A stretch of DNA of 53,104 nucleotides, from contig JAENWG010000007.1 of the NCBI GenBank assembly GCA_016650175.1, positions 1 to 53,104 on the forward strand, written 5' to 3'. A program made the translations under genes and the position numbers. Within the stretch, counting starts at the first letter, position 1. Each line of letters opens with the position of its first letter. The notes beneath the pieces were generated by a model that saw only the letters and a program-made list of their open reading frames with translations, made no database searches and was not told where the DNA came from. This DNA comes from Peptostreptococcaceae bacterium. Lineage in GTDB: Bacteria; Bacillota; Clostridia; Peptostreptococcales; Anaerovoracaceae. This document shows, in pieces, positions 35,324 through 45,616 of the stretch.

Positions 35324-36427
35324 TTATTTTGATGATGCGTCAAATAATGCTTCTGCATTATCCCAATTAGCGATAATCTCAGGAATAACTTTGTATAAGT
35401 CTCCTACGATACCATAATCAGCTACCTCAAAGATAGGTGCATCAGGATCTCTGTTTATTGCTACGATGATATCAGAAGTCTGCATACCAGCTAAATGCTG
35501 AATAGCTCCAGATATACCACATGCAAAGTAAATGTTAGGTTTAACAGTTGTACCTGTTTGTCCTACTTGGTGAGACTGATCTATCCAACCAGCATCTACT
35601 GCTGCTCTTGAAGAACCAACAACTCCGCCGACTTTGTCTGCGAACTTCTTAATTAATTCAAAACCAGATGCATCGCCAAGTCCTCTTCCGCCTGAACAGA
35701 TAATATCTGCATCAATTAGAGATACTAATTCTTTAGTTGATTTAACAACCTCTAGAATTTCGATATGGATGTCATCTGCTGATAATTTGTAATCAACAGT
35801 AATTAATTCGCCTTTAGAACCTTCAACTTTATCTCTTTTCTGCATTACGCCTGGACGTACTGTAGACATCTGAGGTCTAGTATTCTTACATACGATAGTA
35901 GCCATTAGGTTACCACCAAATGCAGGACGAGTCATCTTTAAACCTTTATCAGGATCATTAGCATCTAATGTTGATGTGTTTAAAGTAGTATTAGCTTCTG
36001 CATACTCGATATAGTGTTTAACACTAATGTTTAAGTGAGTACAGTCAGCTGTTAATCCAGTATCTAATCTAGCAGCTACTCTAGGAGCTAAGTCTCTTCC
36101 TATATGAGTAGCACCGAATAATACGATACTTGGTTTGTATTTATGGACAGCGTCTACAATAACTTTTGTATAACCATCTGTAGTGTATCTTTGTAATAAT
36201 GGGTCTTGAATCATGTATACTTTGTTACTTCCATAATCAAAACATTCCTGTGCTAAGTCATCAATGCTGTTACCAACTAAAAGTGTACAAACTTCTGTAC
36301 CCTTACCGATTTCTTCAGCCAGTCTGCAAGCTTCGCCGATAAGCTCTAGAGCTACATTCATCAACTTGCCATTTCTCTGCTCCGCATAGACCCAGATATT
36401 TTTGTAATCTGCAAATTTCTCTGACAT
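35324..36427 (-). CDS. etfA: Electron transfer flavoprotein alpha subunit
   Basis: EtfA pairs with EtfB to pass electrons to or from acyl-CoA dehydrogenase. The C-terminal FAD-binding domain shows [58 protein letters not shown] and [21 protein letters not shown]. At 367 residues it is the size of clostridial EtfA proteins, with a longer N-terminus than mitochondrial forms. It starts 11 bp after etfB, in the bcd-etfB-etfA order of butyrate-type operons. Whether the complex bifurcates electrons cannot be seen from sequence alone. Confidence 0.95.
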   Translation of the reverse strand: MSEKFADYKNIWVYAEQRNGKLMNVALELIGEACRLAEEIGKGTEVCTLLVGNSIDDLAQECFDYGSNKVYMIQDPLLQRYTTDGYTKVIVDAVHKYKPSIVLFGATHIGRDLAPRVAARLDTGLTADCTHLNISVKHYIEYAEANTTLNTSTLDANDPDKGLKMTRPAFGGNLMATIVCKNTRPQMSTVRPGVMQKRDKVEGSKGELITVDYKLSADDIHIEILEVVKSTKELVSLIDADIICSGGRGLGDASGFELIKKFADKVGGVVGSSRAAVDAGWIDQSHQVGQTGTTVKPNIYFACGISGAIQHLAGMQTSDIIVAINRDPDAPIFEVADYGIVGDLYKVIPEIIANWDNAEALFDASSK

Positions 36428-36438
36428 GTTTAATCCTC

Positions 36439-37248
36439 CTATATAATATGCTTACCTTTTAAAGCAATAAGTAAATTAGTTGCTTGGTCTTTGTTACAAT
36501 CTCCTTCAACAATTATACCTTTGCCTTTTGGCTTTGGTGTAAATGATCTAAATACATTTGTTGGAGATGCTTTCAAACCAACTGTTGTTCTATCTACATC
36601 AATATCATCAGCATTCCATGTTTTTATATCTTTATCTTCTGCAAAAATGCCTTTCATATTCATGTATCTAGGTTCGTTTAATTCTTTGATAGCAGTAAGC
36701 ATGCAAGGAGTCTGAATCTTAATTAATTCATAACCATCTTCCATTTTTCTCTTAACTGTGATGTTTTTACGATCGTCGTCCATTTTGAATTCTTCAACAT
36801 AAGTAACTTGAGGAATATCTAATTTTTCAGCGATTTGAGGTCCTACCTGAGCAGTATCTCCATCGATAGCCTGTCTACCAGCAAATATAAGGTCATATTC
36901 GCCATTATCTTTAACATACCTCTTAATGCCAGCAACAACCGCATTTGAAGTAGCCCATGTATCTGAACCACCAACTGCTCTATCACTGATAAGAATAGCA
37001 TCATCTGCTCCCATAGCAACACATTCGAATAACATATCCGTTGCCTGTGGAGGTCCCATTGAGACTACAGTTACTACTACATCATCATATTTGTCTTTGA
37101 TTCTTAATGCTTCTTCTAAAGCATTAGCATCATCATTATTTAAAATACTTGGTACACCATCTCTAATTAGAGTTCCAGTTTCAGGATTGATTCTAATTTC
37201 ATTTGTATCAGGTACTTGTTTTGCACAAACTATTATCTTAAATGCCAT
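36439..37248 (-). CDS. etfB: Electron transfer flavoprotein beta subunit
   Basis: The 269-residue EtfB starts with [20 protein letters not shown], followed by [51 protein letters not shown] and [29 protein letters not shown], which line the nucleotide site (AMP or, in bifurcating forms, a second FAD). The size and motifs match clostridial Bcd-linked EtfB. GGAGG precedes the ATG. It lies between bcd and etfA. Confidence 0.95.
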   Translation of the reverse strand: MAFKIIVCAKQVPDTNEIRINPETGTLIRDGVPSILNNDDANALEEALRIKDKYDDVVVTVVSMGPPQATDMLFECVAMGADDAILISDRAVGGSDTWATSNAVVAGIKRYVKDNGEYDLIFAGRQAIDGDTAQVGPQIAEKLDIPQVTYVEEFKMDDDRKNITVKRKMEDGYELIKIQTPCMLTAIKELNEPRYMNMKGIFAEDKDIKTWNADDIDVDRTTVGLKASPTNVFRSFTPKPKGKGIIVEGDCNKDQATNLLIALKGKHII

Positions 37249-37266
37249 ATCTAATCTCCTCCTTAA

Positions 37267-38412
37267 TTATTTTTTGAATGTATGACCAGCAATAACTAAT
37301 TTCTGAACTTCTGAAGTACCTTCATAAATTTCTGTGATCTTAGCATCTCTCATCATTCTTTCTACAGGATAATCTTTAGTATAGCCATATCCACCGTGGA
37401 ACTGTACGCATTTAGTAGTTACATACATTGCTGTTTCTGCGGCATATAGTTTAGCCATTGCTGAAGCTTCACTGATATCCATATGTTTATCTTTCATATC
37501 TGCTGCTTTGTATATTAGTAATCTAGCAGCTTCAATTCTAGTTTTCATCTCAGCCATTTCAAAAGCCAAAGCTTGGAATTTTGAAAGTTTTCTGCCGAAC
37601 TGTTTTCTTTGTGTCATGTATTCAACTGTTACATCAAATGCACCTTGAGCTATACCTAAAGCTTGAGAAGCGATACCGATACGTCCGCCATCTAAAGTTG
37701 ATAAAGCAACTTTAAAGCCTCCTCCGACTTTATTTAGTAATCTGTCTTTAGGAATTCTGCATTCCTGGAAAATAAGTTCTGTTGTTGATGATGCATTAAT
37801 TCCCATCTTATCTTCTGTCTTACCAATTGAGAAACCAGGATCGCCTTTTTCAATGATAAATGCACTAATTCCACCATGTGTGCTCTTAGCTTTATCTGTC
37901 ATTGCAAAAACAACAAATACGTCTGCATATCCACCATTAGTAATAAATACTTTAGCACCATTAAGTACCCAGTCTTCACCATCTAATACTGCCTTAGTCT
38001 GTTGTCCACCTGCATCAGTACCCGCACCTGGTTCTGTTAAACCGAATGCTCCTAAATGCTTACCACTTAGTAAGTTTGGAAGATACTTTTCTTTTTGCTC
38101 TTCTGTACCATAATTGAATATTGGCCAGCAACATAAAGATGTATGTGCTGAACAAATTACGCCTGTTGATCCGCAAGCTTTTGATAATTCTTCTACAGTA
38201 ATTGCATAAGAAATGTAATCTCCGCCTGCTCCACCAAGTTCTGTTGGAAACGGTATTCCCAGTAGTCCGTATTTAGCCATTTTTTCTACAGTTTCTGTCG
38301 GGAATCTATGTTCCTGATCGATGTCTGCAGCTAATGGTTCAACTTCGTTAGTGGCGAATTCTCTTACCATTTGTCTCACGAATTCTTGTTCTTTCGTTAG
38401 TTGAAAGTTCAT
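37267..38412 (-). CDS. bcd: Short-chain (butyryl-CoA type) acyl-CoA dehydrogenase
   Basis: The 381-residue flavoenzyme reduces or oxidises short acyl-CoAs. Motifs: FGLTEPGAGTDAGGQQT and VFITNGGYADVFVVFA around the FAD/substrate site, TLDGGRIGIASQALGIAQGAFD, QFHGGYGYTKDYPVERMMRDAKI, and the catalytic-base Glu in IYEGTSEVQKL near the C-terminus, the position used by SCAD/butyryl-CoA dehydrogenases. It heads a bcd-etfB-etfA operon; crt, hbd and thl, which often accompany it, are not here. Its substrate could also be another short or branched acyl-CoA. Confidence 0.92.
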   Translation of the reverse strand: MNFQLTKEQEFVRQMVREFATNEVEPLAADIDQEHRFPTETVEKMAKYGLLGIPFPTELGGAGGDYISYAITVEELSKACGSTGVICSAHTSLCCWPIFNYGTEEQKEKYLPNLLSGKHLGAFGLTEPGAGTDAGGQQTKAVLDGEDWVLNGAKVFITNGGYADVFVVFAMTDKAKSTHGGISAFIIEKGDPGFSIGKTEDKMGINASSTTELIFQECRIPKDRLLNKVGGGFKVALSTLDGGRIGIASQALGIAQGAFDVTVEYMTQRKQFGRKLSKFQALAFEMAEMKTRIEAARLLIYKAADMKDKHMDISEASAMAKLYAAETAMYVTTKCVQFHGGYGYTKDYPVERMMRDAKITEIYEGTSEVQKLVIAGHTFKK

Positions 38413-38480
38413 GTAAATGCCTCCTTAAATATTAATAACGGCCCTTTTAAAAAAAGGGATATATGACCGTGTCTCATGTA

Positions 38481-38498
38481 CGTGTATTTTAACACACG
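38481..38498. promoter_or_regulatory. Quasi-palindrome upstream of bcd, candidate operator
   Basis: CGTGT and ACACG arms flank an AT core (CGTGTATTTTAACACACG) about 70 bp before the bcd start. No -35/-10 pair with good spacing is obvious near it, so its role is uncertain. The remaining 38413-38598 gap has an A/T-rich leader hairpin (CCCTTTT/AAAAGGG) near 38440. Confidence 0.3.
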
Positions 38499-38598
38499 CA
38501 ATATTATTTAAACATATTTTTAACAATATTACAAGACTTTTCATGATTTAATTGTTTAATATGTTTTATCATTTTATCAACTGATGCAAAAACGACTC

Positions 38599-39780
38599 TT
38601 AACAGCCTATGTGAACCACTTCTACACTCTTTACTGCATTATTTACAAGTTCTTCTACATTCAATTTCGACTCTGAATCAGCCATTCTTGAAGATTTAGG
38701 CTTGGTTACTGGATGTTTAGGTAAAAATACGGTACAGCAGTCTTCGTATGGAAGTATTGAAGTTTCATAGGTTTCAATCTCTCTAGCCATATCCATGATG
38801 TCAATTTTGTCCATACCTATTAAAGGTCTCATAACCGGCATACTTACTGTTTCATCCGTTACAACTAGGCCCTCTGCGGTCTGACTAGCTACTTGTCCTA
38901 AGTTTTCTCCCGTTATAAGCATCATACATTGATTGTCTTCCGCTATCTTTTCTGCTATCCTCATCATGAATCTTCTTACCAATATAGTAGATTCTTCTTC
39001 AGGACATTTTTCTACAATTTGCTCCTGTATTGGTAAAAGATTAACGATATGTAGCTTAATATACCCACAATATGCCGATAATATCCTTGCAAGTTCTTCT
39101 ACTTTTTCTTGAGCTCTTTGGCTTGTATACGGATATGAATGATAATGAACTGCTTCTATTCTCATTCCTCTCTTAGCCATCATAAATGCAGCTACTGGAC
39201 TATCTATTCCTCCAGAAAACAGTACCAAACCTTTTCCGTTGGTGCCTAATGGAAGTCCACCAAAGCCTTTAATCTTATCTTGGAATATATATGTTTTGTC
39301 ATGTCTTACATCTACAAATAACATACAATCAGGATTGTGCACATCTACTTTAAGCACTTTACAGCCCTTAAGCACAATAGCACCTACTATTCTAGCTACT
39401 TCAGGCGAAGTAATAGGAAAGTTTTTATCTGCTCTTTTTGCTTTTATCTTAAAAGTTTCAATACCCTTTTCTTTTATTATATTGTTCATGTATTCTACAG
39501 CAGCTTCACCTATTGCGTCTATATCGCTTGCACATTCCATCGCAGGACTAAGAGATGCTACTCCAAAGACCTTAGAAACTCTTCTGATTATATCCATCTG
39601 AGGAGTTGTCTTGTCGGTTCTAACATATATTAAGCCTTCATATCTTTTAACCTCTGTGTTTTCAATATCTTTTAGAGATTTTTTTACTCTCTCAACTAGC
39701 ATTCTTTCAAAATATGGTTTATTAGTACCTTTTAAAGCCACTTCACCACATCTTACTATATAAATATTTTGTTCGTTCAA
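38599..39780 (-). CDS. thiI: tRNA 4-thiouridine synthetase ThiI
   Basis: ThiI adenylates U8 of tRNA and transfers sulfur to it; some versions also supply sulfur for thiamin thiazole. A THUMP domain (about residues 60-165) is followed by the PP-loop VLFSGGIDSPVAAFM (about 182). The 393-residue length shows no C-terminal rhodanese domain, so sulfur must come from a partner desulfurase. The nifS-type gene 9 bp upstream is that likely partner; nifS-thiI pairs are common in Firmicutes. Confidence 0.95.
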   Translation of the reverse strand: MNEQNIYIVRCGEVALKGTNKPYFERMLVERVKKSLKDIENTEVKRYEGLIYVRTDKTTPQMDIIRRVSKVFGVASLSPAMECASDIDAIGEAAVEYMNNIIKEKGIETFKIKAKRADKNFPITSPEVARIVGAIVLKGCKVLKVDVHNPDCMLFVDVRHDKTYIFQDKIKGFGGLPLGTNGKGLVLFSGGIDSPVAAFMMAKRGMRIEAVHYHSYPYTSQRAQEKVEELARILSAYCGYIKLHIVNLLPIQEQIVEKCPEEESTILVRRFMMRIAEKIAEDNQCMMLITGENLGQVASQTAEGLVVTDETVSMPVMRPLIGMDKIDIMDMAREIETYETSILPYEDCCTVFLPKHPVTKPKSSRMADSESKLNVEELVNNAVKSVEVVHIGC

Positions 39781-39789
39781 GTTATCCTC

Positions 39790-40929
39790 CTACCTATAGC
39801 TTCCTAGTTTTCTATAGCGTTTTACAGCTTTAGCAAATCTATCTATAACTATATCCAATTCAGAAGTATTATTAAATTCTGAAAAACTAAACCTAATTGC
39901 GCCTTCTATATCCTTATGCATTAATCCCATAGCCGATAAAACATGGCTATCTCCATTCTTGTTAGAAGAACATGCTGACCCTGTAGAAACATATATAGCT
40001 TCTTGTTCTACTGTATGTAATATAACTTCAGCCCTAGTACCTAAAAATGATACGTTCAATACTGATGGTAATCTATTTTCAGCTCCATTTAATCTAATGT
40101 CATCTACTTCTGACATTAAACCATTATATAAGTATTCATTTAGACTAGTTAACTTTTCCATTTTTTTATCGAAATTTCTATAAGACATGCTGGATGCTAA
40201 GCTAATTCCACAAATACCAGGTACATTTTCCGTTCCTGACCTTAAACCATTTTCCTGACCTCCGCCAACTATATATGGTAGCAAATTAAGCTTTTCATTC
40301 GAATAAAGCGCGCCTATTCCTTTAGGACCATGAAATTTGTGTCCGCTTATTGATATCATGTCGGCATTTATATTTTCTAATCTCATTTTCCCAAATGCTT
40401 GTACGGCATCTGTATGAAATATAGCGTTCGGTGCCTTCTCTTTTATTATTTTATTTATTTCGTTTATAGGCTGCACCGTACCAGTTTCATTATTCACGGT
40501 CATAACCGAAACAAACGCTGTATCTTTATCTATTTCTTCTTTTAATGCGCTTATATTTATCACGCCTTCTGAATCAACCGGAATATATGCAACCTTGTTC
40601 CCATCCATTTCAAGCCTTTTCATTGCTTCTAAAACAGCTGGATGTTCTATAACTGTAGTTATATATTTTTTATTTTCTCTTCTATATTTTCTGGCCGCAC
40701 TAAAAATTGCCATATTATCAGCTTCAGTTCCACCTGAAGTAAATGTAATTCTTTTTAAATTTGTTTTGTCAATAAGATCCTTTCGGTATCTTTTTACGAT
40801 TTTTTCGGCATCTAATCCTAGTGAATGTAACGATGAAGGATTTCCAAACTCTTCTTTACTGATTTTAGCAATCAGATCAGTAACTTCATCATATTGTCTT
40901 GTTGTTGCACTGTTATCTAAATATATCAA
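39790..40929 (-). CDS. NifS/IscS-type cysteine desulfurase
   Basis: This PLP enzyme takes sulfur from cysteine as a persulfide. The PLP-binding Lys is in SISGHKFHGPKGIGAL (about residue 197) and the catalytic Cys in YVSTGSACSSNKNG (about 320), on a short loop of the NifS-like group. TSGGTEADNMAIFSA and FHTDAVQAFGK are also conserved. It lies directly before thiI and probably serves it; a general Fe-S role cannot be excluded. Confidence 0.93.
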   Translation of the reverse strand: MIYLDNSATTRQYDEVTDLIAKISKEEFGNPSSLHSLGLDAEKIVKRYRKDLIDKTNLKRITFTSGGTEADNMAIFSAARKYRRENKKYITTVIEHPAVLEAMKRLEMDGNKVAYIPVDSEGVINISALKEEIDKDTAFVSVMTVNNETGTVQPINEINKIIKEKAPNAIFHTDAVQAFGKMRLENINADMISISGHKFHGPKGIGALYSNEKLNLLPYIVGGGQENGLRSGTENVPGICGISLASSMSYRNFDKKMEKLTSLNEYLYNGLMSEVDDIRLNGAENRLPSVLNVSFLGTRAEVILHTVEQEAIYVSTGSACSSNKNGDSHVLSAMGLMHKDIEGAIRFSFSEFNNTSELDIVIDRFAKAVKRYRKLGSYR

Positions 40930-40943
40930 TTTTTTATCTCCTA

Positions 40944-42308
40944 TTAAATTACTGTATTAAGCCATTTCTTTGAATAAAATCTTCTATAAAATATTATAGT
41001 TTTGATTATCTCTCCTGCACCTACCAATATAACAGCTATATGAAGTGGTAGTCCTAATATGCTTACACTTATAAAGGCTAACGGAACCTCTACGAACAAG
41101 TTTATACCTACTTCGCCCATCATACAATAGAAAGTATCTCCACCGGCTCTTAAAATACCACAAACTAACATATATGACATTTCTCTAAATATTAAGGTAA
41201 ATGAATACGTTAAAAGTGTTGCTAACAAAAGTATAGTAGTATTTTCGTTAAAGTTATATATTTCTGCTATAAACGGTCTAATAATTATAACTACGGCAGT
41301 AGATATAAAACTTAATATCCATGCATACTTTATTGCTATCTTAGAATAGCTATAAGCCACTTCTTTTTCACGCCTACCAAGCGTAGCGCCAATTATTACT
41401 GCTGATGCATTTCCTAGCCCCATAAAAAAGGCCATAAATAAATCACAAGCTACATTTACTACTTGCATGACTGCAAGCGCCATGGGACCAATTCTGCCAT
41501 ATGCAGCAAATACTAATGCCGTAGTAATTGACCATCCTGATTCGTTTACAAGAACAGGCCATGCTGTTGATAATACTTTTTTAACCATTTCTTTATCAAA
41601 ATTAAATAATTCACTAAATTTCGCTTTGAATGGGTGATTTTTACTAGTATAAACATATATTACTAAAGCTAGTGCTTCAAATATTCTAGAACCAAGTGTA
41701 GCTATAGCCGCACCTTTAACGCCTAGTTCTGGAAATCCTAACTTACCATAAATTAAGCAATAATTAAAAAAAGTGTTTGATAATATAGCTACTACGTTTA
41801 TTATAGTTACCGCTTTTAATATTTGAACAGCTCTAGAATTAAAAGCTATATTAAAAGCAATGGCTAGTGCTGGAAAAGCAAAGGATACAATGCTTATATA
41901 TTCTGCACCTGTCGATATTACATATTCATCATCCGTAAAGAAGCTTATCAGTTGCTCTGGAAATATATTAAATATTAAAACAGCAACTGTAGCAAAAGCT
42001 AATCCAAATACATAATTCACGCCTAAAATCTTTTTAATCGCTACAAGGTTTTTCACACCAAAATACTGAGCAACATGAACAGAAGCTCCGCTATAAAAGC
42101 CGAATATTGTAACCATAATAACCATTACTAACTGTGTAGCCGCTCCTACAGCAGCCAGCTCATTTTCTCCTACCATGCCTATCATTAAGACATCTATCAA
42201 ATTTAAACACACTGATATAAGGTTTTGTATTACCACTGGTACGGCTATAACTAGTAGCTTTTTCCTGAATTCCATGTTTACTTCAGGCAATTCTGTTTTC
42301 CTAAACAA
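40944..42308 (-). CDS. MATE-family multidrug/metabolite exporter
   Basis: The 454-residue protein has about 12 membrane helices in two homologous halves and MATE hallmarks ([40 protein letters not shown] near the N-terminus; [20 protein letters not shown] in the second half). The start is a TTG at 42308, preceded by GAGGTGG; an ATG at residue 12 lacks a good ribosome site. It lies 15 bp before the desulfurase gene. Substrates are unknown. Confidence 0.9.
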   Translation of the reverse strand: MFRKTELPEVNMEFRKKLLVIAVPVVIQNLISVCLNLIDVLMIGMVGENELAAVGAATQLVMVIMVTIFGFYSGASVHVAQYFGVKNLVAIKKILGVNYVFGLAFATVAVLIFNIFPEQLISFFTDDEYVISTGAEYISIVSFAFPALAIAFNIAFNSRAVQILKAVTIINVVAILSNTFFNYCLIYGKLGFPELGVKGAAIATLGSRIFEALALVIYVYTSKNHPFKAKFSELFNFDKEMVKKVLSTAWPVLVNESGWSITTALVFAAYGRIGPMALAVMQVVNVACDLFMAFFMGLGNASAVIIGATLGRREKEVAYSYSKIAIKYAWILSFISTAVVIIIRPFIAEIYNFNENTTILLLATLLTYSFTLIFREMSYMLVCGILRAGGDTFYCMMGEVGINLFVEVPLAFISVSILGLPLHIAVILVGAGEIIKTIIFYRRFYSKKWLNTVI

Positions 42309-42331
42309 CTTCCACCTCTACGAAACAAACC

Positions 42332-42348
42332 CCTCAATTAAATTGAGG
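42332..42348 (-). terminator. Weak terminator after rny
   Basis: A short palindrome CCTCAATT/AATTGAGG just after the rny stop is followed on the minus strand by GGTTTGTTTC, a broken T-run. Partial read-through into the MATE gene is likely. Confidence 0.55.
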
Positions 42349-42361
42349 AGTCTGATACATT

Positions 42362-43906
42362 TTATTTTGCATAATCGATAGCACGAGTTTCTCTTATTAC
42401 ATTAACCTTTATATGTCCTGGATAATCTAATTCGTCTTCTATCTTCTTTGATATCTCTCTAGCTAGTAAAGCTACTTCGTCTTCTTTTACTTGATCAGGT
42501 TTGACAGCAATTCTAATTTCTCTTCCGGCTTGAATAGCATATGACTTTTCTACACCTTTAGTTGTATTAGCTATTTCTTCTAATCTTTCAAGTCTTTTTA
42601 CGTATGAATCTAAAGTTTCTCTTCTAGCACCAGGTCTAGCTGCAGAAAGCGCATCCGCTGCTGCTACAAGAACTGCTTCTAAAGTTGTCGGATCACAATC
42701 ACCGTGATGTGCGCCTACGGCATTGATAACTTTGCTAGACTCTTTATACTTCTTGCAAATGTTAACGCCTATTTCTACGTGAGTACCTTCTACTTCATGG
42801 TCTATTGCTTTTCCAATATCATGTAATAATCCAGCTCTCTTTGCCATTCTAGGATCAAGTCCTAGTTCAGATGCCATAAGTCCTGCAAGATGAGATACCT
42901 CTATTGAGTGCTTAAGTACATTTTGGCCGTAAGATGTTCTATACTTTAATCTACCTAATAGTTTAACCATCTCAGGATTTAAGTTATGTACACCGGTTTC
43001 GAAGCAAGCTTGTTCACCCTCTTCTTTAATTATCTTATTGACATCTTTTGTAGCTTTTTCTACCATTTCCTCTATTCTAGCAGGATGTATTCTACCGTCT
43101 ACAATCAATTTTTCTAAAGTCAATCTGGCTATTTCTCTTCTTACAGGATCAAACCCTGATAGAATTACAGCTTCAGGAGTGTCATCAATTATCAAATCAA
43201 TTCCTGTAAGTGTTTCTATAGCTCTTATATTCCTACCTTCTCTACCAATTATTCTTCCCTTCATTTCATCGTTGGGAAGAGCAACTACAGATACTGTAGA
43301 TTCCGCTACATGGTCAGCTGCACATCTTTGAATAGCTCCGATTATTATTTCGTTTGCTTTCTTGTCAGCCTCATCCTTAGCCTCTGTTTCAATTTCTTTT
43401 ATCATCTTAGAGGCATCATGTCTAATATCTTTTTCTAGTTCATGAAGCAACATTTCTTTAGCTTCATCTCTAGAATAACCTGAAATTCTTTCAAGTTCTA
43501 GTATTTGTTTTTCGATAAATCCATCTATTTCTTTTCTTTTGTCATCTATGTTCTTTTCTTTCTTTGCTAAATTTGAATCTCTTCTCTCAATGTTTTCTAA
43601 TTTTCTGTCAACACTTTCTTCTTTTTGAATACTTCTTTTTTCAGTTTTTTGAATCTCGTTTCTTCTTTCTCTGATTTCCTTTTCAATGTCATTACGTTGT
43701 TTATGTGCTTCTTCCTTGGCCTCAAGGATTTTTTCCTTTTTAATCGTTTCGGCGTTGTTTTCGGCGTCTAATATTAAATTTTTTGCTTTTAATTCAGCAC
43801 TTCCAATTACCTTTTCGCCTACATTCTTTCTTACAATATATCCGATTAATAGACCAACGACTAGAGCAATAATACCAACAATGACAGTCAATAGCATTGG
43901 TGTCAT
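42362..43906 (-). CDS. rny: Ribonuclease Y
   Basis: RNase Y is the membrane-anchored endoribonuclease that starts mRNA decay in many Gram-positives. Order: one N-terminal membrane helix (about residues 4-24), a long coiled coil rich in Lys/Glu (~30-200), a KH domain ([27 protein letters not shown], ~212-240) and an HD domain ([35 protein letters not shown], ~330-430). The 514-residue length is typical. It has its own promoter and a leader of about 100 nt. Confidence 0.97.
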   Translation of the reverse strand: MTPMLLTVIVGIIALVVGLLIGYIVRKNVGEKVIGSAELKAKNLILDAENNAETIKKEKILEAKEEAHKQRNDIEKEIRERRNEIQKTEKRSIQKEESVDRKLENIERRDSNLAKKEKNIDDKRKEIDGFIEKQILELERISGYSRDEAKEMLLHELEKDIRHDASKMIKEIETEAKDEADKKANEIIIGAIQRCAADHVAESTVSVVALPNDEMKGRIIGREGRNIRAIETLTGIDLIIDDTPEAVILSGFDPVRREIARLTLEKLIVDGRIHPARIEEMVEKATKDVNKIIKEEGEQACFETGVHNLNPEMVKLLGRLKYRTSYGQNVLKHSIEVSHLAGLMASELGLDPRMAKRAGLLHDIGKAIDHEVEGTHVEIGVNICKKYKESSKVINAVGAHHGDCDPTTLEAVLVAAADALSAARPGARRETLDSYVKRLERLEEIANTTKGVEKSYAIQAGREIRIAVKPDQVKEDEVALLAREISKKIEDELDYPGHIKVNVIRETRAIDYAK

Positions 43907-44002
43907 CAGTGTTACCTTCCTTTCATTATTCTATTGTATCCAAGTAAATATTAATTTATATTAATTTTAATTATAATTAAACATAATCATGCATACTGTG
44001 AC

Positions 44003-44031
44003 ATTATAACTTTAAATGGCTACATAGTCAA
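44003..44031 (-). promoter_or_regulatory. Promoter of rny
   Basis: On the minus strand, TTGACT (44026-44031), a 17-bp spacer and TATAAT (44003-44008), giving a leader of about 95 nt. Confidence 0.85.
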
Positions 44032-44059
44032 GGGATAGAGCCTTCACTTTAACAAAATA

Positions 44060-44085
44060 AAGAGAAGTTAATTTCAACTTCTCTT
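44060..44085 (-). terminator. Terminator of radC-minD-like transcript
   Basis: A 10-bp stem AAGAGAAGTT/AACTTCTCTT with a 6-base loop, then TTATTTTG on the minus strand, directly after the MinD-like stop codon. Confidence 0.8.
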
Positions 44086-44090
44086 ATAGT

Positions 44091-44813
44091 TTAACTTTCA
44101 ATGATTCTCTTAGCTATTTTTAGGAAATTTTTAGTAATGTATGCATCTGGCTTACTAACTATAGGCACACCAATATTTGTAGATATATGTATATTTTCAT
44201 CATATGCGATTGCTCCTAAAGGGTTTGATTTCATTATACTGTCAATTTCATCAAGTTTAACTTCTAGTCCTCTCTTTTCGAGTGTAAGTACCGCTTTATT
44301 TACAACATAATATCTGTTTTTAATTCTCTTTCTTAGTAAAAACGAATCTACACTGTCCGCATCTCTAATCGCTGCATAATCAGGTGTAAGAACAACTATG
44401 CCTGTATCTATATGTGATGCTACTGCTTCAATATTATCCCCTATTCCAGGAGGACCATCAATTACAATATAGTCAAATTTACTTTTAAGTTCTTCAAACA
44501 GTTTTTCTACATCTTCTTCTAAAATACTACCTTCTTCATTAACAGGCGAAGCTGCCATTATAGAAACATTTTTAAATTTATCATCTTTTATAAGCGCTTG
44601 CTTAGTATTACATATTCCTTTTAACGCATCATAAGTATCATATACAACTTGGCCTTCAAGACCGAGGTACATATCTAAATTCCTCATGCCCATATCCATG
44701 TCTACTATAACAACTTTGTTCCCAAAGCTTGATATAGCACAGCCTAGATTAACGGAAAACATTGTTTTTCCTGTTCCGCCTTTACCAGACGCCACTAGTA
44801 TTACATTACTCAT
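44091..44813 (-). CDS. MinD/ParA-family ATPase
   Basis: The 240-residue protein has a deviant Walker A motif SGKGGTGKTMFSVNL (residue ~9), the Walker A' region VIVDMDMGMRNLDMYLGLE and a Walker B region FDYIVIDGPPGIGDN, all typical of MinD. The DMDMGMRNLD stretch is closer to MinD than to ParA or FlhG. It is shorter than usual MinD (~265); the C-terminus (FLKIAKRIIES) could form an amphipathic helix but is not a clear membrane-targeting sequence. No minC or minE is adjacent. It sits 16 bp after radC, echoing the radC-mre-min cluster of Bacillus. Confidence 0.8.
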   Translation of the reverse strand: MSNVILVASGKGGTGKTMFSVNLGCAISSFGNKVVIVDMDMGMRNLDMYLGLEGQVVYDTYDALKGICNTKQALIKDDKFKNVSIMAASPVNEEGSILEEDVEKLFEELKSKFDYIVIDGPPGIGDNIEAVASHIDTGIVVLTPDYAAIRDADSVDSFLLRKRIKNRYYVVNKAVLTLEKRGLEVKLDEIDSIMKSNPLGAIAYDENIHISTNIGVPIVSKPDAYITKNFLKIAKRIIES

Positions 44814-44829
44814 TGAAACCTCCGATTCG

Positions 44830-45507
44830 CTATATCTTGCCCAGACTTTTTAAGCTGATATATTTACCATCTCCTATAATAACATGGTCTAACAGTTTAA
44901 TTCCTACCATCTCTCCAACGGAGATCAGTCTCTTTGTAGCCTGGATATCATCTTCGCTAGGAGTAGGATCTCCACTAGGATGATTATGAACTATTATTAT
45001 CGCAGCTGCACTTTTTCGTATAGCCGGATTAAAAACCTCTCTTGGGTGTACAGTAGTATTTGAAAGCTCACCAACCGATATAGTTTCTGAATACTCTACT
45101 TCCCCTTTAGTGTTTAGTAGTAGCTCTTTTAAATATTCTTTTTTTTCATGCCTTAGTTCAGGCATGTAATAATTAGCAACATCTTCAGAACATTTTATTA
45201 CAAACCGATTATATTTAGGCGCCGTATCTATACGTTTGCCTAACTCTATAGCTGCAAGTACCGAGCTTGCCTTTTTAGGTCCCATTCCTTTTACATTTGT
45301 TAATTCTTCAAAGGTTAATTCTCCAAAGTAACTAATGCCTTTAAAATTAATAGACAGCAACTCCTCGGCTAGCTCTATAGCTGATTTTTCTCCACTTCCT
45401 GTGTGAAGAATAAGTGCTAAAAGCTCCGAATTGCTAAGCGTTGCTACTCCATGATAAATCAGTTTTTCAACCGGCCTTTCACTTTTGGGCAATTTTTTAA
45501 TATTCAA
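44830..45507 (-). CDS. radC: RadC/YsxA family JAB-domain protein
   Basis: The 225-residue protein has an N-terminal helix-hairpin-helix segment (NVKGMGPKKASSVLAAIELGKRI) and a C-terminal JAMM metalloprotein domain with the metal motif VHNHPSGDPTPSEDD. Despite its name, a role in DNA repair is not supported for most members and its true function is unknown. It is followed by the MinD-like gene and has a promoter overlapping the upstream terminator. Confidence 0.93.
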   Translation of the reverse strand: MNIKKLPKSERPVEKLIYHGVATLSNSELLALILHTGSGEKSAIELAEELLSINFKGISYFGELTFEELTNVKGMGPKKASSVLAAIELGKRIDTAPKYNRFVIKCSEDVANYYMPELRHEKKEYLKELLLNTKGEVEYSETISVGELSNTTVHPREVFNPAIRKSAAAIIIVHNHPSGDPTPSEDDIQATKRLISVGEMVGIKLLDHVIIGDGKYISLKSLGKI

Positions 45508-45552
45508 TTTTTCTCCCTATTTTACATACACATTTGTTAACACACTGAAATT

Positions 45553-45581
45553 ATTATAACAAAAATGGCCTGTTATTACAA
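45553..45581 (-). promoter_or_regulatory. radC promoter embedded in the DUF1015 terminator
   Basis: On the minus strand, TTGTAA (45576-45581), a 17-bp spacer and TATAAT (45553-45558). The -35 falls in the loop of the terminator hairpin at 45566-45594. Confidence 0.7.
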
Positions 45582-45594
45582 GCGTAACAGGCCA
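45566..45594 (-). terminator. Terminator of nrdR-cmk-DUF1015
   Basis: A 10-bp stem TGGCCTGTTA/TAACAGGCCA with a 9-base loop, followed by TTTTTG on the minus strand. Confidence 0.88.
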
Positions 45595-45616
45595 TAAACA
45601 CACATTATATTAAATT

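Noticed and set aside
38516-38540. Rex-type operator (TTGTTAA...TTAACAA) before bcd
   Set aside because: Only the left half-site matches; the right half (TTTAAAT) is poor and the spacing is off.
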